The notes: generated by a model from the sequence alone, not told the origin. Numbered from the stretch's first letter, positions 1 through 8,775 are shown. The stretch is 64,000 bases of DNA from Marinobacterium sp. (GCA_030602245.1 JAUWAC010000005.1:1-64000); one strand, 5' to 3'. Translations and numbers: made by a program.

Positions 1-66
1 CTGGTTGTACGGTGGTAACAGCTTGGCCACTACGGCCTGACGTCGCTCATCGGAGTAACGAGGCAT
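1..66 (-). CDS. IS3-family transposase OrfA, N-terminal fragment cut by window edge
   Basis: Twenty-two codons are readable on the minus strand from ATG at 66 to the window edge, beginning MPRYSDERRQAVVAKLLPPY. This pattern (MxRYSxERxxAVxxKLLPP) is the characteristic start of the OrfA helix-turn-helix protein in a group of IS3-family transposases. A GGGAG ribosome-binding site lies 7 bases upstream of the ATG, which supports the start. OrfA binds the element ends and is normally fused to OrfB by programmed frameshifting. The rest of the gene lies to the left of the window. The family assignment is by recognition of this short stretch only. Confidence 0.65.
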   Translation of the reverse strand, partial: MPRYSDERRQAVVAKLLPPYNQ

Positions 67-132
67 ACAGATCTCCCAACGCCCCTGAATGATTAAGAGA
101 GTTTAACAAAGAGCGCGTCAATTATCCTGACA
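1..132 (-). mobile_element. Terminus of an IS3-family insertion sequence
   Basis: The first 132 bases look like the left end of an insertion sequence that continues off the window. The minus strand opens with a short transposase-like reading frame at 66-1. The inferred tip is at 132, where the minus strand reads TGTCAGGATAATTGACGC. A TG...CA tip is usual for IS3-family elements. Immediately beyond it, at 133, the LivH reading frame resumes. The other end and the target duplication are outside the window, so the family call rests on the transposase N-terminus and the TG tip only. Confidence 0.65.
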
Positions 133-876
133 GAGGGGGCCTATTACCTGCTGGGGTCCTACCTCTGTTTTACGCTGGTCTCTCTGACCGGGAATTTTTG
201 GCTGGCGTTGGTCGTGGCGCCGGTTGCCGTAGCAATGCTGGCTTGGGTAACGGAAAAGACATTGATCCGCCGAGCCTACCACCTGCCGCACACCTTTCAT
301 ATTCTGATTACGCTCGGAATCGCACTGATCATTCAGGAGCTTAGCATCGCTGTATGGGGGCCCATTGGTAAAACTGTGGCCGTGCCCGAAGCGTTGAGCG
401 GTGTGTTCCGCATGGGTGACTTCTTTTATCCCAAGTACCGTCTGTTCGTGATTCTGTTTACCGCGATGATTGCGGTGGGTCTCTGGCTATTACTCGAGCG
501 CACCCGCTTCGGTGCTTTGGTGCGTGCCGGTAGTGAAGACGCAGAAACCGTGTCTCTGCTTGGTACTCATATCCATAAGCTCTTTGCGCTGACCTTTGCG
601 CTGGGTGTTGGCCTTGCCGGTCTGGCCGGTGTGCTGGCGGCACCGATTCGCGGTGTGCATCCGTTTATCGGACCTGAAGTGCTTGGTCTTGCCTTCGTTG
701 TTGTGGTGATCGGCGGTATGGGTTCCTTCAGCGGTGCACTGGTGGGCGGTCTGCTGGTGGGGCTGGTGCAGAGCATGATGACCACCATCTGGCCCCAGGG
801 CGCGAGCCTGATGATCTATGGCGCGATGGCGGTGGTGATTCTGCTTAGACCTTACGGTCTGTTCGGGAGGACATAA
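133..876 (+). pseudogene. livH: Branched-chain amino acid type ABC permease LivH, 5' end removed by IS
   Basis: The frame encodes a LivH-type inner-membrane permease from the conserved segment EGAYYLLGSYL to the C-terminal LLRPYGLFGRT. It retains several hydrophobic membrane segments and the loop VLGLAFVVVVIGGMGSF typical of the family. LivH proteins are about 290 residues and begin some 40 residues before the GAYYLLG region. Here that N-terminus is missing and the insertion-sequence end abuts at 132/133. The frame stays open back to 97 but has no ATG or GTG there; the first usable start is TTG at 208, which would lose further membrane segments. The permease is probably non-functional. Its TAA stop overlaps the livM start (TAATG). 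Confidence 0.75.
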
Positions 877-1898
877 TGGATACTTCCAAGAAACAAGCTT
901 CCATCTTTGGTGGCGTTACCCTGGCGGCCCTCGCAGCCGTAGTACTGATGCCGCTGCTGCTGCCATCAGCGACGCTGGCGACAGAAATCCTGATCTTCGC
1001 CCTGGCGGCACTCGGCTGTAACCTGCTGCTGGGTTACACCGGCCTGTTGTCCTTCGGTCAGGCGATCTTCTTCGGTGGTGGTGCCTATGTGGCCTCGCTG
1101 ACAATGATCCATCTGGGCTTCGGCCTGCTCGGTGCACTGTTAGCGTCGATGATTGCAGGTGCCGCGCTAGCGGCACTGGTAGGTCTGCTGGCTATCCGTC
1201 GTACCGGTATTTACTTCGTCATGCTGACGCTGGCGTTTACGCAGATGGCGTACTTCCTGGCCTATACGCTGAGTGACTGGACCGGCGGCGATAACGGTCT
1301 GCTCGATGTGCCGCGCCCGCCGCTGACGCTGTTCGGCTTTGAAATATCTGACTTGACCTCAAGCTACGCCTTCTACACCTTCGTGGCCGTCATGTTCATG
1401 CTGATCTTCGTGTTTGCACGCCGGGTGATCCATTCACCGTTTGGCACCACGCTGGTGGCTATCCGTGAGAACGAAGGGCGTGCCTCGGCTGTGGGTTTCT
1501 CCACCAATCACTTCAAGCTGCTCGCCTTCGTAATTTCGGGCGGTATAACCGGTATTGCTGGTGCGCTCTACGCCATGCTGCTTAACTTTGCGCCGCTCTC
1601 CAACATCGAGCTGCTGATGTCCGAGAACATCCTGATCATGACGATCATCGGTGGCACCGGTTCGCTGCTGGGTTCTCTGCTGGGTGCAGGTTCCATCGTC
1701 ATGCTCGGCGACCTGCTCTCTTCGGTGTGGCCGCGCTGGATGATTATCTTGGGTATTGCTCTGATCGCCGTAGTGCTGTTCATGCCGTCCGGTCTCTGGG
1801 GTGGCGTTGAGTCTCTGATTAAGCGCTGGAAAGAAGACCAAAGCGGTGATGGCGCAGTCTCTTGTAAAGATTCCAGCAAGGAAGCGGAGGCCAAGTGA
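876..1898 (+). CDS. livM: Branched-chain amino acid type ABC permease LivM
   Basis: This is the second inner-membrane permease of a LivHMGF-type (HAAT family) ABC importer, 340 residues. It has about eight to ten hydrophobic segments and the family motif NLLLGYTGLLSFGQAIFFGG near residues 48-67. The start ATG overlaps the livH stop and follows a GGGAGG ribosome-binding site at 865-870. The C-terminal 25 residues are hydrophilic and lysine/glutamate-rich, a tail that is variable in the family. Transport normally needs LivH as partner plus a periplasmic binding protein. LivH is truncated and no binding protein is visible in the window. The substrate cannot be read from the permease alone. Confidence 0.88.
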   Translation: MDTSKKQASIFGGVTLAALAAVVLMPLLLPSATLATEILIFALAALGCNLLLGYTGLLSFGQAIFFGGGAYVASLTMIHLGFGLLGALLASMIAGAALAALVGLLAIRRTGIYFVMLTLAFTQMAYFLAYTLSDWTGGDNGLLDVPRPPLTLFGFEISDLTSSYAFYTFVAVMFMLIFVFARRVIHSPFGTTLVAIRENEGRASAVGFSTNHFKLLAFVISGGITGIAGALYAMLLNFAPLSNIELLMSENILIMTIIGGTGSLLGSLLGAGSIVMLGDLLSSVWPRWMIILGIALIAVVLFMPSGLWGGVESLIKRWKEDQSGDGAVSCKDSSKEAEAK

Positions 1899-2653
1899 TG
1901 AGCGATTATATTCTCGAAACTGAACAGCTCGGCTTGCGTTATGGAGCTTTCGCGGCGCTTGGCAGCGTGGATCTTAGGATTCGTCGCGGCACCATCCATA
2001 CCGTGATTGGACCCAACGGTGCGGGCAAGACAACCTTGTTTCACTGCCTCACCGGTGAGCGTCGTCCCTCCTGTGGCAAGATCCGTTTTGATGGCAAGGA
2101 CCTGACGCGCCAGCCAGCGCACAAGCGTGTCTCCTCCGGCATGTCACGTTCGTTCCAGATCACCAGCTTGTTCCAGAACCTGAGTGTGCGCGAGAACCTG
2201 CGTCTTGCTGCCCAAGGGCGTGATGGACTGGGAGCGCTGGCGTTTTGGTACTCCGACACGCACAGGTCCAAGCACCTGGAGAAAGCCGATGAGGTACTGG
2301 AGCGGATCAAGCTGACACACCTGGCGAATACCGATGCGGGGGATCTCTCGCACGGTCAGCAGCGCGTGCTCGAAGTCGGCATGTCGCTGTGCAGCGATCC
2401 TGAGCTGCTGCTGCTCGACGAGCCGACCTCCGGCATGGGGGTGGACGATATTCCGGTGATGACGCAGCTGATCTCGGAGCTCGGCAAGGATCACACCGTT
2501 ATGTTGATCGAGCACAACATGAAGCTGGTGATGTCGATCTCCGACCGGATCACCGTCATGCACCAGGGCAATATCCTGATAGAGGGTGAGCCGGAAGAGG
2601 TGCGCGGCGATGAGCGGGTCAAGAAAGCGTATCTGGGGGAGAGCGGATCATGA
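1898..2653 (+). CDS. livG: ABC transporter ATP-binding protein LivG
   Basis: One of the two cytoplasmic ATPases of the Liv-type importer, 251 residues from ATG 1898. Walker A is GPNGAGKT (residues 38-45), the signature is LSHGQQRVLE and Walker B is LLLLDEPTSGMG, so the protein should hydrolyse ATP. The ABC signature has LSHGQ rather than LSGGQ, which is common in LivG. A GTG at 1895 is an alternative start. I prefer the ATG because it overlaps the livM TGA (TGATG) and follows GGAAGCGGAGG. The stop overlaps livF by four bases (ATGA), indicating translational coupling. Confidence 0.9.
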   Translation: MSDYILETEQLGLRYGAFAALGSVDLRIRRGTIHTVIGPNGAGKTTLFHCLTGERRPSCGKIRFDGKDLTRQPAHKRVSSGMSRSFQITSLFQNLSVRENLRLAAQGRDGLGALAFWYSDTHRSKHLEKADEVLERIKLTHLANTDAGDLSHGQQRVLEVGMSLCSDPELLLLDEPTSGMGVDDIPVMTQLISELGKDHTVMLIEHNMKLVMSISDRITVMHQGNILIEGEPEEVRGDERVKKAYLGESGS

Positions 2654-3342
2654 AGCTCGAGGTCAACAGGATTCATTCCTACTACGGCAAAAGCCATGTG
2701 CTTGAAGGAATCTCCCTCGAGGTTAACCCGGGGGAGTTGGTCACGCTGCTGGGGCGTAACGGCGCCGGCAAGACCACCACGCTGCGCAGTATCGCCGGCA
2801 TCGTGCGCCCGGCTGAGGGCTCCATCGTTTTTGATGGCGAAGAGCTGATCGGCAAGGAGGTGTTCGAGATCGCCCGCCGTGGCGTGTCGCTGGTGCCCGA
2901 GCATCGCGGCATCTTCGGCCTGCTCAGCGTCGAGGAGAACCTCGCTATCGCCGTGCGTGCTAGCAGCCGCTGGAGCCTCAGTGATGTGTACGAAATGTTC
3001 CCGCGCCTTTATGAGCGCCGCAAAAACGGCGGCAACGCGCTGTCCGGTGGTGAACAGCAGATGCTGGCCATCGCCCGGGCACTGGTGAACGATCCGAAAC
3101 TGCTGCTGCTGGATGAGCCTACCGAGGGGCTGGCACCGGTAATCGTCGACGAGATCGTGCGCATTCTCGGCAAGATCCGTGAGGCCGGCGTATCGGTACT
3201 GCTGGTGGAACAGAACCTGGCGGTGTGTGAAAAGCTGGCCGATCGGCATTACGTCATCGAGCAGGGCCAAGTGGTTTATAGCGGCACCGGCGAGCAATTC
3301 CGCCAGGAACAGGCGGTTAAAGATCGCTATCTCGCCGTTTAA
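2650..3342 (+). CDS. livF: ABC transporter ATP-binding protein LivF
   Basis: Second ATPase of the Liv-type importer, 230 residues, with Walker A GRNGAGKT (residues 35-42), signature LSGGEQQMLAIARAL and Walker B LLLLDEPTEGLAP. The EGLAP stretch after Walker B is typical of LivF as opposed to LivG. The ATG overlaps the livG stop. The gap of 21 bases to the next gene contains an AGGA ribosome-binding site, so the hydrolase gene that follows is very likely in the same transcript. That links the importer to amide or ureido substrates rather than simply leucine, isoleucine and valine. Confidence 0.9.
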   Translation: MKLEVNRIHSYYGKSHVLEGISLEVNPGELVTLLGRNGAGKTTTLRSIAGIVRPAEGSIVFDGEELIGKEVFEIARRGVSLVPEHRGIFGLLSVEENLAIAVRASSRWSLSDVYEMFPRLYERRKNGGNALSGGEQQMLAIARALVNDPKLLLLDEPTEGLAPVIVDEIVRILGKIREAGVSVLLVEQNLAVCEKLADRHYVIEQGQVVYSGTGEQFRQEQAVKDRYLAV

Positions 3343-3363
3343 CGCGACAAACAGGACAAGATA

Positions 3364-4638
3364 ATGGATATGAACACTCAAGGGATGCCGCTGGAAGGGC
3401 TCCTGACCGTAGATCGCGATCGCCTCTGGAACACCTTGATGGAACAGGGAAAGATCGGCGAAACCGACAAGGGCGGGCTCAATCGCCAGGCATTGACCGA
3501 CCTGGACCGCCAGGCACGTGAGCTCTTTATCAGCTGGGGCAAGGAGGCCGGTTGCGAGGTTTCCATCGACCAGATCGGCAATATTTTTGTGCGCCGCCCG
3601 GGGGGGGATAACTCGCTGCCGCCGGTGATGACCGGCAGCCATATCGATACACAGCCCACCGGCGGCAAGTTTGATGGCTGCTTCGGCGTGATGGCTGGCC
3701 TCGAGTCGATCCGCCGCATGAACGATCTCGGCATCAAAACCAGGGCACCGGTAGAAGTGGTCGCCTGGACCAACGAGGAGGGCTGCCGTTTCCCGCCCTG
3801 CATGATGGGCTCTGGGGTATTCACCGGTGAATTTGAACTAGAACATACCTTGGCGATCAGAGATGCTGACGGCATCTCCGTCGGTGAAGCGCTCTCTAAG
3901 ATCGGCTTCGCCGGTGAAAAGCCTGTTCCCGGCCACCCGGTAGGGGCTTATTTTGAAGCTCATATCGAACAGGGGCCGATACTGGAAGATGCCGAGAAAA
4001 CTATCGGTGTGGTGATTGGCGCCCTCGGCCAGAAGTGGTTCGATCTCAGTATCCAGGGTGTTGAATCCCACGCAGGGCCCACGCCTATGTCACTGCGCCA
4101 CGATGCGGGCCTGGTGGCGGCTGAGTTGATCACCTTCGTGAACCGCACTGCTCTGGAACATGCGCCTCATGGCCGCGGCACTGTGGGCTGTCTGGATCTG
4201 TTCCCCGGCTCACGTAACGTGATTCCCGGCCAGGTCAACATGACCGTCGACTTCCGCCATCTGGAAGAGCAGGCGCTGGATGCCATGGTGAATGGGCTGA
4301 AAGCGAAAATCGTAGAGCTTGAAGAGTTGCATGGCGTTCAGGTCAGTCTAACACCCACGGCCGATTTTGCGCCGCTCTATTTCGCCGATAACTGCGTTTC
4401 CTACGTACGTGATGCGGCAGCAGCGCTGGGCTACGGGCATATGGATATCGTCAGCGGCGCCGGTCATGATGCCATATTCCTGGCGGAGAAAGCGCCCGCC
4501 GGTATGATCTTCGTGCCCTGCGAGGGAGGCATCAGCCATAACGAGATGGAACGTGCGGACGCCGATGATCTAGCGGCTGGTGCATCGGTGCTGCTGAATG
4601 CGCTGGTGAATGCGGCAGGAATTGAGGGGGGCAAATGA
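3364..4638 (+). CDS. Zn-dependent amidohydrolase of the M20 carbamoylase/ureidohydrolase family
   Basis: A 424-residue enzyme of the M20/M28-type family that includes N-carbamoyl-L-amino-acid hydrolase (HyuC), allantoate amidohydrolase (AllC), ureidoglycolate amidohydrolase and beta-ureidopropionase. The di-zinc ligand motifs are all visible in order: GSHIDTQP, GGKFDGCFGV, WTNEEGCRF, EAHIEQGP and the C-terminal GISHNE. The dimerisation (lid) domain is the middle portion with the VESHAGPTPMSLR motif, whose His and Arg contact substrate in relatives. These enzymes split C-N bonds of ureido or amide groups in the cytoplasm. The exact substrate cannot be decided from sequence. Neighbouring Liv transport genes and an amidase suggest catabolism of an imported ureido/amide nitrogen compound. 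Confidence 0.85.
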   Translation: MDMNTQGMPLEGLLTVDRDRLWNTLMEQGKIGETDKGGLNRQALTDLDRQARELFISWGKEAGCEVSIDQIGNIFVRRPGGDNSLPPVMTGSHIDTQPTGGKFDGCFGVMAGLESIRRMNDLGIKTRAPVEVVAWTNEEGCRFPPCMMGSGVFTGEFELEHTLAIRDADGISVGEALSKIGFAGEKPVPGHPVGAYFEAHIEQGPILEDAEKTIGVVIGALGQKWFDLSIQGVESHAGPTPMSLRHDAGLVAAELITFVNRTALEHAPHGRGTVGCLDLFPGSRNVIPGQVNMTVDFRHLEEQALDAMVNGLKAKIVELEELHGVQVSLTPTADFAPLYFADNCVSYVRDAAAALGYGHMDIVSGAGHDAIFLAEKAPAGMIFVPCEGGISHNEMERADADDLAAGASVLLNALVNAAGIEGGK

Positions 4639-6053
4639 GCAACAACCGATACGAAGAGATCGCCGATCTGACAGCCATGGAGCTGGGGCGTCTCTATCGT
4701 CTTGGCGAACTCTCTCCGCTGGACGCCACCCGCGCGGCGCTGGCACGGATCGAAGCCTGCAACACCGAGGTTAACGCCTACTGCCATGTGGCTGAGGAAT
4801 CAGCGCTGGAAAGCGCCAAAGCCTCGGAACAGCGCTGGCTCAAGGGCGAAGCGTTGGGGCCTATCGATGGTGTGCCCTGTTCGATCAAGGACCTGACCAA
4901 AGTCGCCGGTATGCCGATCCGCAGCGGCTCGCTGACCAGCACCGATGAGCTGGCTACAGAAGATGCACCGTTCAGTGCCCGCATGCGTGAGGCCGGCGCC
5001 GTGATCCTGGGTAAAACCACCACACCGGAGTTTGGCTGGAAGGGCGTCACCGACAGTCGTGCCACCGGTGTGACCCGCAACCCTTGGGATACCGGCAAAA
5101 CTGCTGGTGGTTCCTCCGGCGGCGCGGCGGCAGCGGCGGCGTTGAACATGGGTGTGCTGCACCAAGGCAGCGATGCCGGTGGCTCTATCCGTATACCCGG
5201 CGGCTTCTGCGGCGTGTTCGGTATCAAGCCAACCTTCGGTTATATCCCGCAGTGGCCGGCCAGCGCCATGACGACTCTGTCTCACCTCGGGCCCATGACT
5301 CGCACCGTTGAAGACAGCCTGTTGATGATGGATGCAGTAGCACAGCCGGATCACCGAGACTGGTACTCCGACCGCAAGTTTGATGGTTACTGGATCGATA
5401 TCCTCGACCGTCCGCTCGAAGGGCTGAAGATCGCTTACAGTCCAACCTTGGGCTACGTGGATGTGGATCCCGGCGTGCGTGCCTGTGTCGACCGAGCGGT
5501 AGCCACACTGATTGAGCTGGGTGCCGAGGTGGAAGAGGTGGATCCCGGTTTCAGCGATCCGCTGGAGATGTTCTCCACACTTTGGTTTGCCGGTGCGGGC
5601 AAGGTGGTCAGCAGTATGACCGAAGCGCAGCGGGGCCTTCTTGATCCGGGCTTTCGTGCCATTGGAGAGCAGGGCATGAAGATCGATATCATCGATTATA
5701 TGAAGGCGGTCGATGCGCGAGCTGCCCTAGGGATAAAAATGGACGAGTTCCATCAGCAGTACGATCTGCTGGTGACCCCGACTCTGCCAATCAAGGCCTT
5801 CGAAGCGGGTCGCGATACCACCGACGACAGTCAGAAATATTGGATGGAGTGGACGCCGTTCTCCTACCCCTTCAACCTGACGCAGCAACCTGCATCGACC
5901 TCACCCTGTGGCTTGGTGGATGGTTTGCCGGTTGGCCTGCAGATCGTTGGCGCCAAAGGCGCAGATGCGCTGGTGCTGAATGCCTGTCGTCGTTTTGAAA
6001 GAGCGCTGCCAATGCAGTGGCTGAGTCGACCAAAAGCTAGTGCCAAAGGCTGA
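4635..6053 (+). CDS. Amidase-signature family hydrolase
   Basis: A 472-residue member of the amidase signature family (GatA, AtzF and fatty-acid amide hydrolase relatives). The Ser-cisSer-Lys triad is recognisable: Lys in PCSIKDLTK, cis-Ser in the glycine/serine stretch GGSSGGAAAAAA, and the nucleophile Ser in SDAGGSIRIPGG. It hydrolyses a carboxamide to acid and ammonia. The ATG overlaps the stop of the preceding hydrolase by four bases and follows a GAGGGGGG tract, so the two enzymes are translationally coupled. They may act sequentially, for example a ureido bond cleavage followed by deamidation, but this is inference. GatA is unlikely because no gatC or gatB is adjacent. Confidence 0.87.
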   Translation: MSNNRYEEIADLTAMELGRLYRLGELSPLDATRAALARIEACNTEVNAYCHVAEESALESAKASEQRWLKGEALGPIDGVPCSIKDLTKVAGMPIRSGSLTSTDELATEDAPFSARMREAGAVILGKTTTPEFGWKGVTDSRATGVTRNPWDTGKTAGGSSGGAAAAAALNMGVLHQGSDAGGSIRIPGGFCGVFGIKPTFGYIPQWPASAMTTLSHLGPMTRTVEDSLLMMDAVAQPDHRDWYSDRKFDGYWIDILDRPLEGLKIAYSPTLGYVDVDPGVRACVDRAVATLIELGAEVEEVDPGFSDPLEMFSTLWFAGAGKVVSSMTEAQRGLLDPGFRAIGEQGMKIDIIDYMKAVDARAALGIKMDEFHQQYDLLVTPTLPIKAFEAGRDTTDDSQKYWMEWTPFSYPFNLTQQPASTSPCGLVDGLPVGLQIVGAKGADALVLNACRRFERALPMQWLSRPKASAKG

Positions 6054-6057
6054 TTCA

Positions 6058-6972
6058 ATGACTAAAAAGCTGCTTGGGCAGATCAGCGATATCGATCTGC
6101 GTCTGCTGAAAGTGTTTCGCACCGTGGTGGAGGCAGGTGGATTTGCCCAGGCGGAGGCGGAGCTCAACGTCAGCAGCTCGGCGATCAGTGCCAGCATGGC
6201 GGACTTGGAAAAGCGGCTCGGGCTTAGACTGTGTCAGCGCGGTCGCGCCGGCTTTGCCCTCACCGATGAGGGCCGGCAGGCGTACCGGGCGCTGCTGCAG
6301 CTGCATACCGCGCTGGACGGCTTCCGCACCGAGATAAACTCTATTCATCAACAGCTCAAGGGGGAACTGGTTATCGGTATTACCGATAACTTGGTGACTC
6401 TGCCGCATATGTCGGTGACACGGGCTCTGGCGGCGCTGAAGGCGCAGGGCCCTGATGTCAGTATCGACATCCGTATGCTGTCGCCTGGTATCGTCGAACG
6501 TGGAGTTGTCGATGGTCAGCTACATCTGGGGGTTGTGCCTCAGGTTCAGAAAGTTTCGGGGCTGGCGTATAACCCGCTATACAGCGAAACCTCGAACCTT
6601 TATTGCAGCTCCGGTCACCCGTTGTTTGCACACAGAGATGAGGCTATCAGCATCGAACTATTGGCCGAGCAGGAAGCGGTGGGGCAGAGCTTCGCGCTTT
6701 GCCCCGCTATGAAAAAGATGCTGGCGCAACTGAACGTTACGGCCAGGGCATCTGACCGGGAGGGAATAGCATTCATGATACTGACCGGGCTATATATTGG
6801 GTTTCTTCCAGATCATTACGCTGAACGCTGGGTGCGGTCGGGGCAGATGCGCTCTCTTTGCACTGAAAAAATGAGTTATGAAATTAAATATGCGGCAGTT
6901 ACTCGCAGGGGAATGAGGCCAAACATGGTCCTGGACACGTTCCTTCAGTCACTGGCGTTCAGCAAAGGTTAG
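6058..6972 (+). CDS. LysR-family transcriptional regulator
   Basis: A 304-residue regulator with an N-terminal winged helix-turn-helix (LLKVFRTVVEAGGFAQAEAE, then SSSAISASMADLEKRLGLRL) and a C-terminal periplasmic-binding-like effector domain starting near residue 95. An in-frame GTG at 6040 exists, but the ATG at 6058 has an AAAGG ribosome-binding site 8 bases upstream and lies 4 bases after the amidase stop, so I choose it. It lies in the same orientation as the enzymes, not divergent as most LysR genes are, so it may be a terminal gene of the operon it controls. Its inducer is unknown. Confidence 0.85.
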   Translation: MTKKLLGQISDIDLRLLKVFRTVVEAGGFAQAEAELNVSSSAISASMADLEKRLGLRLCQRGRAGFALTDEGRQAYRALLQLHTALDGFRTEINSIHQQLKGELVIGITDNLVTLPHMSVTRALAALKAQGPDVSIDIRMLSPGIVERGVVDGQLHLGVVPQVQKVSGLAYNPLYSETSNLYCSSGHPLFAHRDEAISIELLAEQEAVGQSFALCPAMKKMLAQLNVTARASDREGIAFMILTGLYIGFLPDHYAERWVRSGQMRSLCTEKMSYEIKYAAVTRRGMRPNMVLDTFLQSLAFSKG

Positions 6973-6988
6973 AAGTGATCTGTCTGCT

Positions 6989-7519
6989 CTAGCGCCTGAC
7001 CGGGCGCTTCTGCAGCTTGCGTTGCAGCGTGCGGCGGTGCATTCCGAGTGCGCGGGCGGTGGCCGAGATGTTGCCGTCGTGTTCCGACAGGACCTTCTGG
7101 ATATGTTCCCACTCGAGGCGATCGACCGACATCGGGTCGGCGCTGATCGGCTGTGCCGGGTCGGCGCTGTCCTGTGACAGCGCGGCCAGAATCTGGTCGG
7201 CGTCGGCCGGTTTGGGCAGGTAGTTCACGGCGCCGAGCTTGATCGCATCGACGGCGGTGGCGATGCTCGCGTAGCCGGTCAGAATCAGAATTCTCACTTC
7301 GGGGCTGATCGCCTTCAGGGCTTCAATCAGCTCCAGCCCCGACGGGCCCTCCATCTTCAGATCGACGCTCGCCAGCTGAGGCGGCTGCTGGCGCGCCTGC
7401 TCGATCGCTTCACCGACATTGCGCGCGACACTGACGTCATAGCCACGCCGCGTCAGGGCCCGGGACAGAACGCGGGTAAAGGTCGGGTCATCATCAACGA
7501 TCAGAAAGGGCGTGCTCAT
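6989..7519 (-). CDS. regA: Redox response regulator RegA/PrrA/RoxR
   Basis: A 176-residue two-domain response regulator. The receiver domain has the acidic pocket VDDDP (residues 8-12), phospho-acceptor Asp53 in SVDLKM, the TGYAS switch and LPKPA lysine. A short acidic/proline linker leads to a Fis-type helix-turn-helix (GNISATARALGMHRRTLQRK), close to the RegA/ActR/PrrA/RoxR signature. The family activates or represses genes for respiration, cytochrome oxidases and carbon or nitrogen metabolism according to redox state. The start overlaps the upstream regB stop by four bases, so the two are one operon. It is convergent with the LysR gene, with only 16 bases between stops. Confidence 0.9.
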   Translation of the reverse strand: MSTPFLIVDDDPTFTRVLSRALTRRGYDVSVARNVGEAIEQARQQPPQLASVDLKMEGPSGLELIEALKAISPEVRILILTGYASIATAVDAIKLGAVNYLPKPADADQILAALSQDSADPAQPISADPMSVDRLEWEHIQKVLSEHDGNISATARALGMHRRTLQRKLQKRPVRR

Positions 7520-8775
7520 GGCGTTGACTCCCTGTGGGCGGATGTGAGCGGCAGGCGGACTTCGGTCAGCGTACCGCCTGCGGGGTGGTTATACAGACGG
7601 ACGTCGCCATCCTGCTGCGCAAGGGTGGTGGCGGTCAGGAACAGGCCGATGCCCAGCCCCCGACCCTTGGTGGTCACGAACGGATGGCCCAGCGACTCCG
7701 AACGCTCCAGTGGCAGCCCCGGCCCGGTGTCACGGATCCGCAGCCACACCTGGGTTGCATCCCAATCCAGCTCGATGCTGATTTCATCGTTGCTGGCATC
7801 GACGGCATTGTTGAGCAGGTTGGTCAGCGCCTGTCGCAGCTGGGGCGTTGCATCGAGTACCGGAGCGGAACCGGCGCCGACCACATTGAGCCGGTAGCGC
7901 GCCTGCGGGCGCATCAGCTGCCACTGGTCGAGCAGCTGGTCCAGCATGTCGGTGACCGGCATCGGCTCGGCGCGGCCGGCTTCGCGGGCGCTGCGTGTCA
8001 TCGCCTGCAGCCGCTGCGCGCAGGCGTCGACCTGCTGGCGCAGCAGCGCGATATCCTCGGCCAGCTCCGGTTCGCGGTGCTCCGCCGCCATCTCGTTGAG
8101 CAGGATGCTCATCGTCGAAAGGGGGGTGCCCAGCTCATGGGCGGTGCCGGCGGCGAAACTGGCCAGCGAGACCAGTTGCTGGTCCTGCAGCCGGCGCTCA
8201 CGTTCGCGAATCAGACGGCCTTCCTGACGGCGCATGATCTGCTGCATGCGCACGATAAACCAGGTAATCAGCAGCACCGTGAACAGGAAGTTGAGCCACA
8301 TGCCGGTGATATGCAGGTCGAACAGTGCGTTCAGGCTGTGGCTGTGGGCGGTCGTGGGCGGCAGGACCGGCAGGTAATAGTGCAGCAGCGAGCTGTACAG
8401 CAGGATAACCAGCAGGGCCATGAGCCAGGTGTAGCGCCATGGCAGGGTCGCCGCCGAGATCAGCAGCGGCATCAGCAGCAGGAAAATGAACGGGTTGGTG
8501 GCGCCGCCGGTCTGGTAGATCAGCGCACCGTAGAGCACGGCATCGGCGCAGAGCTGGCTGAACAGCTCTGGTTCGGTCACCGGCCAGCGTGAATGCAGGC
8601 GGGCGTAGGTAAACAGGTTGACCAGTGCGATAACCGCCAGCGTTGCCGCCATCGGCCAGACCGCGACCGACGCCGCGAACACATAGATCGCCGTCAGCAG
8701 CATGGCGCAGATGCCGAACAGCGTCGCAACCCGGATATAGGTCAGCTGCAGCAGGGTCTCGTGATAGCCGGGCAT
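7516..8775 (-). CDS. regB: Redox sensor histidine kinase RegB/PrrB/RoxS
   Basis: A 419-residue membrane kinase counted from ATG 8775, which has GAGGA upstream. The longer frame to 8982 adds about 70 residues that lack family character and overlap the prfC leader. Six hydrophobic segments fill the N-terminal half. They include GGATNPF at residues 90-96, matching the GGxxNPF quinone-binding heptapeptide of RegB. The H-box is GTAHELGTPLST with phospho-His213. Cys252, in RQQVDACAQRL, lies 39 residues later, where RegB has its redox-active cysteine. N-box (NLLNNAVDAS) and G-boxes (DTGPGLP, GRGLGIGL) complete the ATPase domain. It should phosphorylate the RegA encoded immediately downstream. Confidence 0.9.
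   Translation of the reverse strand: MPGYHETLLQLTYIRVATLFGICAMLLTAIYVFAASVAVWPMAATLAVIALVNLFTYARLHSRWPVTEPELFSQLCADAVLYGALIYQTGGATNPFIFLLLMPLLISAATLPWRYTWLMALLVILLYSSLLHYYLPVLPPTTAHSHSLNALFDLHITGMWLNFLFTVLLITWFIVRMQQIMRRQEGRLIRERERRLQDQQLVSLASFAAGTAHELGTPLSTMSILLNEMAAEHREPELAEDIALLRQQVDACAQRLQAMTRSAREAGRAEPMPVTDMLDQLLDQWQLMRPQARYRLNVVGAGSAPVLDATPQLRQALTNLLNNAVDASNDEISIELDWDATQVWLRIRDTGPGLPLERSESLGHPFVTTKGRGLGIGLFLTATTLAQQDGDVRLYNHPAGGTLTEVRLPLTSAHRESTP

Noticed and set aside
6991-7008. AGCGCC/GGCGCT hairpin at the LysR/regA junction as a terminator
   Set aside because: It lies within the regA coding end and has no T-run on either strand.
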